Assembly: GCA_022592445.1 (NCBI GenBank)
Contig: JABYQR010000192.1
Span: forward strand, 23,111 to 87,110
Source: Cytidiella melzeri
Taxonomy: Eukaryota > Basidiomycota > Agaricomycetes > Polyporales > Irpicaceae
Direction: 5' to 3'
DNA length: 64,000 nt
Below, one piece after another: positions 13,906 to 24,814 of this stretch (within the stretch, counting starts at the first letter, position 1; every line of letters begins with the position of its first letter). The position numbers and the translations under genes were made by a program. The notes under the pieces were generated by a model. The model did not search any database. It saw only the letters and a program-made list of their open reading frames with translations, and was not told the DNA's origin.

Positions 13906-16900
13906 CTAAAATCCTGCCACCCTTGAAGACCGTCGTGGCGGCTGCTTCTTCTTCCTCGGGCCTGCCGCTGCCTTCCCTTCGTTACTAATAGTACTGTGAG
14001 AGTCCAGCTCCCAAATCTCACGCGGCTTTTGAGTTTCAAGCAGCCTCATGAGCCGCATTCTCTCGTCATTTTGCGCAGGATCCTCGTACGTCACACGGAC
14101 AGAGTCGTCCACGTTAGCCCCTTCCGCGACCAGCATGCTGACGTCTTCTTCACTGACACCAAAGGGCTCGTATAGCTCTGAAGAACGCGTTTCTCGTCTA
14201 AGCACCGGGAGGGCGTCCTGATGAGGGATGACCTGGCAATGGGATGAGGTCGCTACCAGAAGCTTGGCATGTTAGAGCCCACCTTAGTCCGAGACGGTGG
14301 TCTCACTCGCTTGAGCCGAGGTGCTTGCTCAATCCCCGCGTTCTCTGTCGAGTTTCGTTTCCCTAAGAGCGTAGTAATACTCTCTCGCAGAACCCTAGTA
14401 GCCTCGTGTGACGTTTTGGCAGGAGAGGGTGAAGCGGTTGGAGTTTTCATTGGAGACGGAGTCTTGGAGGACGGTATTCGCGTATGCAACATTTCATTTC
14501 TCAATTCTGCTAGAGACAATGGGCGGAACTCGTTTGTCGCGTCCTGGGCGTTCGCAGATACAGCTTCCTCTCCCGTGGCTAGAGCTTCAGGCAGTAGACC
14601 CACAGGTTCACCAAGCGACTCGGCTTTGTCATCATTTGCGCCACCGCCGGTGTGCACGTCCAACGTGTCACTGGTCGGGGGAATGTCCAAGTCTACCGTC
14701 TTATGAGTCCTGCATGAGCAAGAGTTGCAGGACGCCACGCACCAAATGGAGCTGTGTCTGCAAGGGGGTCTGACATTATCTGCTTTCCCTTCGCCCCTGC
14801 CCTCTCCGGTTCAAGGTGTGCCTGGTGGCATGGCTTGACTTCGCCAGTTGAAGCAATTTCAGCCAACCAATCCATACCCACGACTGGGATGTTCCACTCT
14901 CGTGCTTTGTCATTCTTTGCACCAGCTCTGGAGGGGCAAAGAAGGTGTGTGGTGCGTCGAGAGAAAGCAGGAGCAAAATGCATTCCTGTGAGTCCCACCA
15001 CTGTAAGGTTGTGCTGTTTTTGTCCGAAAATAATGCTTACCAAGAGCACGCACTAGTCGGCGTACCCAACACGCCTCGGATTCTTCTAGTCCAGATACGC
15101 TTAGTGAGATGCCTTGCGTCTCTAAAAACTGTTCAATCAGTATACATACAACTTGAGTGGCGGAATATTGACCAGGGACGGGAATAGCCACCTTCAGAGG
15201 CGTGAACGATAGGTGTTCGTCGGCTGAGCAAACACGCCATTCCGAAAGACACCGCTCCAGCCAGCACTCTGTTCGGTATATCGCTCGCAAATGCTCGTCA
15301 GCCTCCTCTCTATAGAACTTGCTCCCGCTACAGGTGTTTGTCAGCCACTTCACTTCGCATGATCACAAAACCAGGTATACCTGACTAATCGTACAATCAC
15401 GAAGGTCACAGATTCATCGGAAGACTCTCCAACAACTCGTCCGCCTGCTTCCTCGATTGCAGTCTTGACCTGGGGACTTCTTGCCTCGCCCATAGGACAA
15501 AAGACAAGGCCAGAGAATAATACGTTCTCATGCTGAGAGCGACCTGGTTTAGTAGGCGCACTATTCGACGAACCAGCGATGCCCGTCTCAACTCTCTGTG
15601 AGTTTACGGACGACTCTTCCGCAGAGTACTGCAGCTCAGCGTCAGGGGCTGCTTTCTTGAATAGCTGCTGGCGTGAGGATGTGTCTTTCCTTCTAGCAGC
15701 TGATGAATGGGAACGTTGAAAGGACGCCAGCACGCTACGTTGCTGCTCTATCGTCTCTACTCCTTCCTGGGGTTCATCATGACTCGTATCCTTAGGCTTG
15801 ACTTTCGTAGGCGACAACTCTGTGTTGTCAGCACCACGAGACGGGCCTCGTGCCTTGCTTGGACTTCGTATCAATTTGCCGCATTGCACATCGAGACCTC
15901 TGGGACGCATTATGCTTCGCCATAGCTGCTCCGAAATTGCGCGAGCTCGCTTTAACGGCACTGCGACCTCCTCTTCGTCTTGATTGGCAAGGGCGTCAGC
16001 ACCTCGCTGTCCTGCAGCCGAACACGCGTCATGTAAGACGCCAACATGTTGCCCAGCTGGTGAAGAAGAGCGTGGAGGAGAAGTGGCGGCTATATCGTGG
16101 TCAGAGGGCGTAGGAAGGCGAAAATGTAGCAGCACAACTCACGATCAGGAGTGGGCTCACGGATCGGGCGAGGCTCGGAGACGTCGTAGGAGTCTTCGTC
16201 ACATCTACCTGGGGTTTCTTCCGTATTGTTCTCCTACGTAGACAAACGATATGACGCACCACCAACTTTCAAAGAGTCCCAGAACCACTCCTGCCACACC
16301 ATCCGAATACGTGCTTCTCTTTGCTTGTTGAACTTCTCCGCATACCGCATCCTTTCCGTCATGGCGTCGAGACCAGTTGTGCATAGTAAGTGAGTCACTT
16401 TCACGGGTCTTTCAATGTTTGCTACGCATGAACCTCCCTCTTCTTTGACGCGTCGAACTATTTCCGTTCGTTCATCGTCGTCACCCACGCTGGATAGACA
16501 AAGGACCACCTTCGAGAATATGGGTAGCCGATGCATTTGTATGCTCTACGTGTGACAGCACAACAAGCACAGTGGTGGTTAGCACAACGGAGACGTTTCG
16601 ACACATCAGTACAGACCTCGGTGAGGTTTAGGTCGTCCCCCTTGAGCCAAGTTTCGTAGCTATCCGTTATCCAAGATGGATGCATTACTGGGATGTTATT
16701 TTGTAATGCACACTGCAGTACGATATTCAGATGCGTGTATAGAGTGGTGCAGTCTACTCACCTTGTACTTTGCACTGCCAGGCTCGAGAGCCAAGAGGTG
16801 TGTGACTTTGTCGGTGAGGTCATTCAGAGGTTGTGCCCCTAGTTCGATAGCTTGTTTAAACAATAGTAGCTAGTTCGAAGCGCAGTGAGAACAGCAGCAA

Positions 16901-17215
16901 ACAGCATCCAAGAGGCGGAGCGCACCTTTTCTGGTATGCCAGTCGCACACAGAATCACACCACGAAACGGCCTAGGTGTGCGCAAATCTACAAAGCTAGG
17001 CTCCATTTCGGAGTCGAAGCCCGAGTCTTGACCTCGTGATGAATCATGGGAGGCGTTGGACTTGGCTCTGCGAAGGGATGAAGAGGAGTTGGGCAGTACT
17101 GGACGCAATTTCACGTTCGGTACCTAGCCATCGCCAGTTAGCAGCGGTAGCATGGCATTGAGCCTGAACCTCATATGCTTACTTTGTTGGACTTGTTTCC
17201 ACGTCGGAAGGCCAT
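13906..17215 (-). CDS. DPB11: Four-BRCT replication-checkpoint scaffold (Dpb11/Rad4/TopBP1 family)
   Basis: The start MAFRRGNKSNK at 17215 is followed by an intron, then VPNVKLRPVLP. BRCT1 (PFRGVILCATGIPEK, then LNDLTDKVTHLLALEPGSAKYK and HPSWITDSYETW) runs to about 16600. BRCT2 follows (EGGSCVANIERPVKVTHLLC...WQEWFWDSL, about 16460-16250). After a Ser/Lys-rich linker comes BRCT3 (NVLFSGLVFCPMGEARSPQVKTAIEEAGGRVV, about 15540-15230, ending in ECWLERCLSEWRV). BRCT4 lies at about 15120-14850, with FSRRTTHLLCPS and VVGMDWLAEIA. The tail is Pro/Ser-rich with a basic end (PRKKKQPPRRSSRVAGF). Four BRCTs match fungal Dpb11/Rad4, which bridges phosphorylated Sld2/Sld3 and the 9-1-1 clamp to activate replication and the ATR kinase. 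Several short introns; borders inside the linkers are approximate. Confidence 0.9.
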
Positions 17216-17576
17216 CGGTCACTAGGATATTCTCGGTAATCTTTGAGAAACCTGCGGAATTGCGGAGAGAGCAGGAGACTCAGGATTGGGTAGAGGAAGC
17301 AGAGTACGTGTGCCAATGTCGACGAGGAGTAACGAGTTGAAATGGAGTTCCTAGATAGCTACAGTCGGTCGCTGAAAGGCCAACGCTCAGCGAGCTGATG
17401 AGTCGTGACCGCGCCCTTCAAGACTGCACGCGCTCAACAGAAAGATTCAGGGCAGGCTATTTCGTGTAAGCGCTTGATACCGCGCACTTGTCAATGAATT
17501 CAAGCTGTTTTTCTTTCTTTCTTCTTTCTTTTGGTAGAGCATAATAGTTGATGGGCAGTCCGCGTTACGGTCTCCC

Positions 17577-18095
17577 ATGCCGCAGCTGGTACGAAGGGGT
17601 CTCACTAGTCTCGGTCCCAGACGTCAGGGAGCCAACCCAAACCTGTCAGTTTATGCGCTCAGTTCTACCCTACCATCTGACACTTTTCGGGAGTTGATAG
17701 ACTCGCCAGTGCGTTTTCCAAAACAAGTAATGGGACGCGCGAGTCGACACCGTCTTCGAGAACGAGCGTTTCGAACGACTGCGCGAACGATACAGAGAAG
17801 AGCCGCTGGTCGGAGAACGTGAGTTGCGCACATTCTGTCACTTTCACCCATCATCTAACTGACGGTTAACCTGCGCTTCTCAGCTCTTCTTCGTAGGTCA
17901 AGTGGTTTGTCTGCTGGACTCAGCGCAGATATGCAGATAGGTACGCAGATAGGTACAACAGCTGTTACAGCAAAGCCTATTGCCAGTGACAGCGAAGACG
18001 ATGAAGATGAGAGCCCATGGACAGCTGTTGATCAGTCCCAGGCTGCTGGGTTTGCGCTCGAAAGCGCAGAAGACTTCGCGCTTGACTTTGACTGA
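17577..18095 (+). CDS. Small hypothetical protein, 133 aa
   Basis: This is a three-exon model: 17577-17708, 17761-17818 and 17884-18095, with introns of 52 bp (GTGCGT...GAG) and 65 bp (GTGAGT...CAG). All joins stay in frame. The N-terminus is basic (MPQLVRRGLTSLGPRRQG). A helix rich in Glu/Arg (NERFERLRERYREEPLVGE) follows, and the C-terminus is acidic with SEDDEDESPW and EDFALDFD. There is no signal peptide or membrane segment, and I do not recognise the family. It is divergent to DPB11. Support comes from the consistent open frame across two consensus introns and a product composition unlike chance; homology support is lacking. Confidence 0.55.
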
Positions 18096-18901
18096 AACTT
18101 TTCCTATGGTGAGTGCTTTATATTGTTGATTTGTCTCTGTACTAATGGATCTCGTTGAAGCTATACACTCTGTCATCACGATGCAAGACCCAGGAGTATG
18201 ATGCTCGATCGGTCGAGTAAACAGCATATGTCACGCTGGAGAACTGCTTTCATGGCTTGTCACCGGTGCAATTCTTTGCATTGCCCTTTGAAGTACATTC
18301 ATAGCTAGTCTTGAACTTCATATAAGCAATGTTTTGCCTTAGATGATGTGACGAACGAGTACATTGCAATCGACGCTGCAGACGGTAACGCGAATGTGCG
18401 ATTTTTTCAAGGTAGGATTCACACAGCACGGCGCTTGAGGGGGTCGAGTTTCAACGGACAGCCAGTTCTGCTCGGTAGTGAAGGTAGGTAAAAAGTCATG
18501 TCGAATATTGCAGCGCCTACTCTGAGTTTGACTATTCAAGTTTACTGTGAAAGCAACGCCGACAAAGACGTCTATGATGGTTGCGCAGACAGGTGAGGCC
18601 GACTGGATATTTCATCTGAATACAGAGCTAATCTATCACCTGTAACCAGCCTCGTTAGGGTATATTGAACCAAAAGCACAACAAACGTGATTTATCGACA
18701 ACGATTCATGACTGAGCCCCTTCTACCACGAATATCCTTGAGTTTCCCTTGGAAGTCCTTCACAAGTGTTCCAACGTAAGTTGTCACGGCTCCTCTGGCT
18801 TTTGAAGTGCTGGTGCATCCTGCGCCCTCGAGAACTGCATTCCAGTGAAAAAACCTGAAATCTGGGGAACCACATTGTGAGACCCTTGACATCTGGTGCC
18901 G
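18096..18901. other. Non-coding or untranslated stretch
   Basis: This is the 3' flank of the 133-aa orphan and of the convergent 7-TM gene. A short minus-strand frame (18692-18892) lies downstream of the 7-TM stop codon and has no recognisable content. Nothing else is supported. Confidence 0.35.
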
Positions 18902-20468
18902 TTAACAAAAAATCTGACGAACCTCGGTATCAGGTGTCAGCCAACTTGCGCCGCTGAGACGGTGGTTCGGAAGGAGACAATGCCAGTGTGGGTGCTTCTG
19001 TGCCGCACGAGCCACCGACGCAATCGTCGCTGTATTAACGTGCTCTTTCTCAGTAACACAGCTTTGAGTCGGCCGAAATGTTTCAGCGTCCGAAAAGTCT
19101 TCGAGTATCTGCGGCCATCCCGAAATCCAAGAAGGCATGCGTCGAAGGGACGAACTTGGCATGTCATGGGCTGTCTGCAAGTCTCGCTTGTGACGCGCAG
19201 ACGTAGCAGGCGTGACTCCTGAACCTGATGTCACCCAAAACAGCGCAAAAGCATTGATGAGGAGCTATGGAAGTAGAAAGTCAGGATTGTGATCAAATTC
19301 CCACTTACAAACGTGGACATACATCGAGTTCCCAGCATAGGATGAATGCCCATCCGTGCTCAATTGTGTGGTGCAAGAGGAGTAGGACGATGTTGATGCA
19401 CGAGGTTGGCAAAGTTATGAGGACCACTGTCGCAGATCTGATAGCGACTCTCCTTAGCCGAGGGCTGCTATGTGCGTGCTTGCGGAGGGACCAAATGAAC
19501 AGAGACGTCAGAACGATTGTGAGCACGCTAATGACACGGATGAGCTTGGTACTGTTGATAAGGCAAGGTGGAACTTACACGTCAACAACCATGAAGGCTA
19601 TTGCTCCCTCCCTCTGTATTTTCATGTAACACTCAGATTCTGAAATGTCGAATCTCAGATCTATATATACAGTAGAGATGAGCATGCTTGACATGGCACG
19701 TAGAGTATCTCCATGACAGCTTACCAGTGAACACATAACCCGTAACTCCCATGTACGCAAACACCATGGCCATGCACGCTAAGTATACCGGCGATTTCCG
19801 ACGTGGTTTAAAGCGCGTCGGATCCCAAACTACGTGCACTCTCTCCACTGATAGTTGTCAATGATTGTCAACTAGAGCGAGTGAGGGAGACATACCCAAG
19901 AAGACGTAGACGAAGAATTTGGAGGTCGAATAGAGTGCCACGCTGGAATAGAGAGCAACAGCGCATGCAGAGGTGGTTGGGTATATACCTATGCCTTGTC
20001 CCATGACCCCACCTTGATTGGAAGATGAGGACTTGCCTCCCATGAGAAGAGAAAGTTACGCACCGACGACACAAAACACCCAGCTGAATTGAACGATGAG
20101 CACGAGTCTTCTGGCAAGATTGAGGAGGCTTGATAACGTACGCAAAGAAAAAGGCTGTTACCAATGATAACCGTGGAATGCTGGTTTGCCTCATTCTTAA
20201 TGAGCTAAAATCCTCGGATCGTAGGCGTATAGTCAAAATAATAGCGACAGCGCATGCTCCTAATGGTAACGGGCGTTTTGATAATGTAGCGGACATACCA
20301 ACGCAGATGCATACCTAAAATGTGTACAAGGTAGACAATCGCCTGTACAACGACTCCTACTCGTGCCCACTTGTAATCTGACAGTTCCGGGTCTGTCGAT
20401 GGGGTGTTGAAGGACATTGCTTTGGTGATTATGGCTTTAGAGGTTGAGGAAGGTGAACTGCACGTCAT
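18902..20468 (-). CDS. Multi-pass (probably 7-TM) membrane protein of a basidiomycete orphan family
   Basis: In-frame ATGs lie at 20468 and 20417 (MSFNTPSTDPELSDYKWARVG); the second looks the more natural start. Hydrophobic segments follow in order: VVVQAIVYLVHILG, then after an intron ACAVAIILTIRL; LVTAFFFAYV; LVLIVQFSWVFCVV; a segment near 19950 (ALYSSVALYSTSKFFVYVFL); VYLACMAMVFAYMGVTGYVF; IRVISVLTIVLTSLFIW; VVLITLPTSCINIVLLLL; and LLINAFALFWVTSG. A hydrophilic tail with a Lys/Arg/Ser-rich start runs to the TAA at 18902. The layout of an extracellular or luminal start, about seven helices and a long cytoplasmic tail recalls the receptor-like proteins expanded in agaricomycetes. No ligand-binding signature is recognised. 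Six or more short introns; several borders are approximate. Confidence 0.7.
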
Positions 20469-20670
20469 CCTTGCAGTTGAGCAAGCCTGCGGGTTATAAC
20501 AGGGCGGCTCCCGATGAATGCAATCGCGAGCGGATTGCTCGAAAGGAGCAGTGGTGGGCGCTTAGCGTGATCGGCGGCGATGTTGGAGCGGATATCTTGA
20601 AGGGGACTCACAGAGCGTTTGGCATTTATTCGAGTGCCTAGTAGACAAGGGGAGTAAAGTATGAGGGCAC

Positions 20671-21782
20671 TCAAGGCTTCAGATTCTCTTCGATGTACAC
20701 AGCAAACTTGTCAGCTATGCTCCTTTCGCTCCAGTCGACTGCCCCCTTCTCCGTCGTGCCTAGCGTGATGGCCTTCTTGTGTACGGTGACGAATTGTCTC
20801 TTGAGACGTTGCAGCTCGGAGAGGGTTATGTTCCGCGGTGGGAGAATGATGGTTGGCTTTGCTTCCTCCGAAATCCTTAGAGTCACGGTTCCACCGAGTC
20901 CACCGGAGCCGCCTTGCTCTGCGATGATTGCAGCGACGATGGTAGTTGCCGATGCCTCCAGAGTGCGCAGAGCATCGGTCGGAGCTTTAGGAACCTGCGG
21001 TCCTTGGAGGTTAAATATAGACACAGGAGAGGCTTTGATAACCCACATACAGCTTGGGTCCCAGCGTTTGGGGGCTTCACGATGCCTTCTGTGACTGCTT
21101 TCCAAATGCCATCTGAAGCGATGGCTTCGTCTGTCCATGGAGCGGTAAACAAAGGAGAGTCCCATCTGACCATGGATGAAGGCTCTTCGTAACGCAGCAG
21201 CAGATCGTCGAGCCTAACAGGTCAAAAGCTGAGAAAATCCAATGGACAAAGTAGAGAACGAGCTGACGTGTCGGTAGAATAGCGCTGTTGCTCGGGACGA
21301 GATTGGTTCCATTTTCTGCACATGTTCTCTGTCGCGACGACGTAGACCTGTTGCTTGTTAATGCTGAGGTTCGAAGTGTATAATTGGGCGAGATCCCACC
21401 GTGCACACTCGCAGCTTGAGCTCTCTGGCGGCACAATACATCTGGTATCGAAAGCCCTTGATGTAGTTCAAAGCGTCGACGATGAGGATTGTGTCTTGGG
21501 ACATCTGTCGTTGGATGGAGGTGAAGAGGGCACCCCTGGCTGGCTTTTCGGAGCGCGAGTCTGTTCCTGTGTCATGAACGATGGCGTCGCCGCATATACG
21601 CAAGGCTCACCGTTGTACACATCCCGATGAATGTTCAGCTTTTCATCTGAAAGCACGACGACCTGCAGCGACGGGCCTGCGTACTCTGGGTCGCGTAGAC
21701 GTGTCTCGAGAGCGGCCTTGAGCTGCTCTGCTCGACGAGTCTTGCCACTGCAGGGAAAACCAGAGATGGTGACAAGAGCCAT
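20671..21782 (-). CDS. KTI12: KTI12-type P-loop protein (Elongator/tRNA wobble-uridine modification)
   Basis: The start MALVTISGFPCSGKTRRAEQL carries a P-loop (GFPCSGKT). LQVVVLSDEKLNIHRDVYNG follows, then an intron, then RGALFTSIQRQMSQDTILIVDALNYIKGFRYQMYC, whose LIVDALNYIKG is the Walker-B-like signature of KTI12. VYVVATENMCRKWN (exon 3), RWDSPLFTAPW and a C-terminal part with SELQRLKRQFVTVHK complete the family pattern. The stop is at 20671-20673. KTI12 is an ATPase that binds tRNA and Elongator and is needed for mcm5 modification of U34 in the cytoplasm. Exon joins at the GTGAGC...CAG and GTGGGA...CAG introns keep the frame. It is transcribed divergently from the homeodomain gene, with 299 bp between start codons. 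Confidence 0.93.
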
Positions 21783-22081
21783 GTCTGAAGTCTCAACTTT
21801 GGATGGTTTATAAAATGCATTCACTGAGACAAGTAATTGCAGCACGCGACACAGGCACTGCATGACGGTAAGCACTGAGGTATTCTAGCCTAGATGGCCG
21901 TTGCTGATAAATATCGATTTTTAGGGCGTGCAATTCACGGCTCTGACCACCTCGCAAGCACTCCTATCCCGCGAACACACCCAAGTGGCAGATTATAACA
22001 GCTGTAGGGAACGACATCACAAGTGGTTTCTTGTCTGATTATGACTTGTTGATCCTGTCAATCATAGAGATAATACCGTCC
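21783..22081. promoter_or_regulatory. Divergent promoter between KTI12 and homeodomain gene
   Basis: This 299-bp interval lies between opposed start codons, so it must hold both promoters. No diagnostic box was recognised. Confidence 0.5.
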
Positions 22082-23569
22082 ATGGCCGATACTCCAACAT
22101 CACAGTCAGAGAACAAGCGCAAATCCGACGTCTCCCCGCCGCCACCCTCGCCTGCCGCTTCTCCCTCGCGTGCGGACTCTGTTCCTGAAGATGGAGAAAC
22201 ACCCGCATCCTCAAGGAAGAAGAAAAAGAGAACCCGTGTCACTCAAGAGCAACTCGCTCGGCTAGAAAGCCTATTTGCTGCTGAACGCAGTCCGACCGCA
22301 GCACGCAGAAGGGAGATCAGCGATAAGCTCGGTATGGAGGAAAGACAAACTCAAGTATGGTTCCAGAATAGGTGAAGGTTGCTAGTAGTTACACTAGGAA
22401 TCAACATTGCTAAACCATGATTTATGGGCACAGGAGAGCCAAAGCCAAACAGTCGGAAGGTCCCAAAATCGCAAACGCAAAGTCGTCTAGTGGCAAACCA
22501 TTCACGTCAGACGAAGAGGCGCCGCCAACAACCATGTCTGGGGAAAACGGGGAGCTAGAGGATGTCATTCACGAGCCTAAGCGTACGTGCTTGTAGAAAT
22601 ATGTGACCTGACAACTATCAATGACTGTCTTGAAACATAGGTGTCACCATAGTGCCGTGCAGAGAAGTCAGAGTTGGTACATGGGCAAGACTCTCCTTAG
22701 AAGCCAGCAAACATGATTTCATCGCCTATATCTGTGAGGGGGACCGTCGCGTCTCCTGGTTCGTTCATTCGAGCGGATGCAGCGTGAAAATGGACATCCC
22801 TTTCGACATTATCACAGACGTCACGATCGCCTCTCTGAGTTCAAACAATACCCAAGTCTCTCTTTTCCTGTCCCACCCTCCTTTATTCTTCCTCGAAGAA
22901 CGGCACACTTGGCGCGACGGCAGGACCACCAGGCGGTGGGTGAGATGTGCGGATTGGACTGAAGGTAGCCAAGCGAGCAGCGTGTTGCGACACGACGTAC
23001 GAGGACCCACCAACCCGCTCACATATCTATGGCACTATATTTCCACCTACCGTCGGAACGTACATCTCGACACCAACTCTTTCAACTCATCACCACGCTC
23101 TGCCCCTCTCACCCATCCCGTATACACCTCTCAGCCACAGCTGCATCCTCGCCACCCAGAACACCACCCTGGCTCGCGATTACCGCAACGGTCTGGTCCT
23201 TCACCTTACTTACCGATCGCCGCTTATTCTAAAGGTGTACGGCCCATTACAACTGCTCTTGGATATCCCAGTCCGTTCTTGATGTCAGCTGCGCCACCAC
23301 ATGCGAGTCTTCGTGGCAATGCGTTCCCCAACCAAGCGGAAATGTCCCCTAGCCCCACAGCCTCTCCCAACACACAAATCTCGCCGAACGGTGCTCCTAG
23401 AGACATTATGTCTCCAATGACCGATTCATTTTCGCCCAGGCGAAACAAAAAAACTGCTCTAGCTATCCCACCACGAGAGCTTCAGGTGCAGGACGGCGCA
23501 GATCAGTCTCACGTTGATTTGGCTTGTGATCCGGCCCATAGTCCAGCTTTCTGGTCGGGTAGAGGATAA
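22082..23569 (+). CDS. Homeodomain transcription factor (fungal non-mating-type class)
   Basis: Three exons: 22082-22371, 22434-22582 and 22641-23569. The start MADTPTSQSENKRKSD was chosen; an in-frame leader from the start of a longer frame exists but is less likely. A basic arm (RKKKKRTRVTQEQLARLESLF) leads into the homeodomain, whose third helix ERQTQVWFQNR is split by the first intron, with RAKAKQ continuing in exon 2. Exon 3 encodes a conserved-looking beta-rich part (VRVGTWARLSLE, VSWFVHSSGCSVKMDIPFDIITDV, HPPLFFLEE, RRWVRCADWTEGSQAS, RHDVRGPTNPL). A Pro/Ser-rich tail follows with PSPTASPNTQISP and a basic PRRNKK patch. This layout resembles agaricomycete homeodomain regulators of the hom1/hom2 type that act in fruiting-body development; which paralogue is not decided here. 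Confidence 0.87.
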
Positions 23570-23945
23570 AATGCGCGTAGTATGTATATTTTTCGTTGGG
23601 CCGACTACAAGGACAATATTTAATTGTATAGCAGCGTTTATTTATAAATCAGAATAATGTCTATAAAGCGAAATCGTGTCTATTAGCTTATATCTACCGA
23701 ACATTGCAAAAATCAATTTCAAGCTTAAAGTTGCAACATGCACAATGCACCACACGTGTGTACACGGCTTGGATGGGTATGAAAATCAGACAAACCCACT
23801 CCTGCGAGGAGTCGAGCTCTCGAACGCTTACATCGTACATAACAACAGTAATGGGCCGCAGCAATCACTGGTGCTTATGTAATAGAACTTATGTATCAGG
23901 CTCCAGCAGGGCTCGAGGTTCCTAAGCACTCGTTTCACGACCACC
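23570..23945. other. 3' flank of homeodomain gene and promoter of uL30m
   Basis: An AT-rich 3' UTR-like part (TTTATTTATAAATC near 23640) is followed by the uL30m leader. The start codon has a strong context, CACCATGG. No gene is supported in this interval. Confidence 0.4.
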
Positions 23946-24344
23946 ATGGCATTATCTCGTCTGAGCTCTCATATCACCAAGAATGTCGCACGCTACTCAC
24001 AATATGGCTCGCCCGTCCGAGCTCTCGCAACAACCTCTGCTGCCCCTCCACCAACAAACGAACCTCTCACCCACTACCGCATCACCCTCCGCCGTTCAGC
24101 CATAGCGTTACCCAAACACATCAAAGGCACTCTCGTCTCCCTCGGCATCCACAGACGAATGCAAACTGTATACCACGAGCATTCACCCATCAACGCCGGT
24201 AAAATATTGGCAGTCAAAGAGTTGGTGGAGGTAGAGAACGTGCCTGCGTCCGCCGTAAGGACAAAGACGGAGCAGAAGCAGGAGAGAAAAGCTCCGAGGG
24301 GGTATCAAGTGGTAGGGTCGAAGTTGATTGAGGCTGAGCTATGA
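23946..24344 (+). CDS. MRPL33: Mitochondrial large-subunit ribosomal protein uL30m
   Basis: This is an intronless 132-aa frame. Residues 1-30 are Ser/Arg/Ala-rich without acidic residues (MALSRLSSHITKNVARYSQYG...), typical of a mitochondrial presequence. The core has YRITLRRSAIALPKHIKGTLVSLGIHRRMQTVYHEHSP, the L30 fold with the RSAIALP...LGIHRR pattern, and then GKILAVKELVEVENV. A short Lys/Glu-rich extension follows. The length fits fungal mitochondrial L30, a component of the 54S subunit. The start is in a Kozak-like CACCATGG. It is convergent with the chitinase gene. Confidence 0.92.
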   Translation: MALSRLSSHITKNVARYSQYGSPVRALATTSAAPPPTNEPLTHYRITLRRSAIALPKHIKGTLVSLGIHRRMQTVYHEHSPINAGKILAVKELVEVENVPASAVRTKTEQKQERKAPRGYQVVGSKLIEAEL

Positions 24345-24814
24345 TGCAAACTCGTTTGCTGGCTTTGGTGAGTGAGTCCTACGTCCTACTGCAGGCGAGG
24401 TCAATGAATAACTTGTCATGACAGGTCATCGGTACTCTAGGGATGATAGCTCACAGATACTTTCCTCGTCATTTGGCCTCTCTCAGTGGCCGTTGTTCGC
24501 CCGTCGTCTAGTTAGGATACGTGTTTTTGGTGCCAAAATGAAGCAACCAATACCGCGTCCACAGACTTCTTTCAGGAAAGCATTGCATGGGTGCACAACG
24601 ACAGTCGTGTGCTATCTCGCCTTTCATAGTATGGAATTACTGAAGAGTTGAAACATGATCATATTTTCTCTAGCTCGGATCAGCTGTGCCACCCTCAGCA
24701 CAGAGCGTGGCTCTAATTGTTGTTCATTCCACTGTATGTTCGCCTTGTACATAGGTCTATCGGAATCCCATTGACAAGTCGCCCAGAAGTTGAAACAGTA
24801 GGAAACCGCGGCCA
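24345..24814. other. Convergent 3' flank, no gene
   Basis: This lies between the stop codons of uL30m (plus) and the chitinase (minus). Only short unsupported frames are present. Confidence 0.4.

Noticed and set aside
18692..18892. Extra C-terminal exon for the 7-TM protein
   Set aside because: The 7-TM frame ends at a stop at 18902 after a plausible tail, and no splice pair was found that joins this piece.
22947..23282. Alternative frame inside the homeodomain gene
   Set aside because: It overlaps exon 3, which has a longer uninterrupted frame that joins the homeodomain exons in phase.
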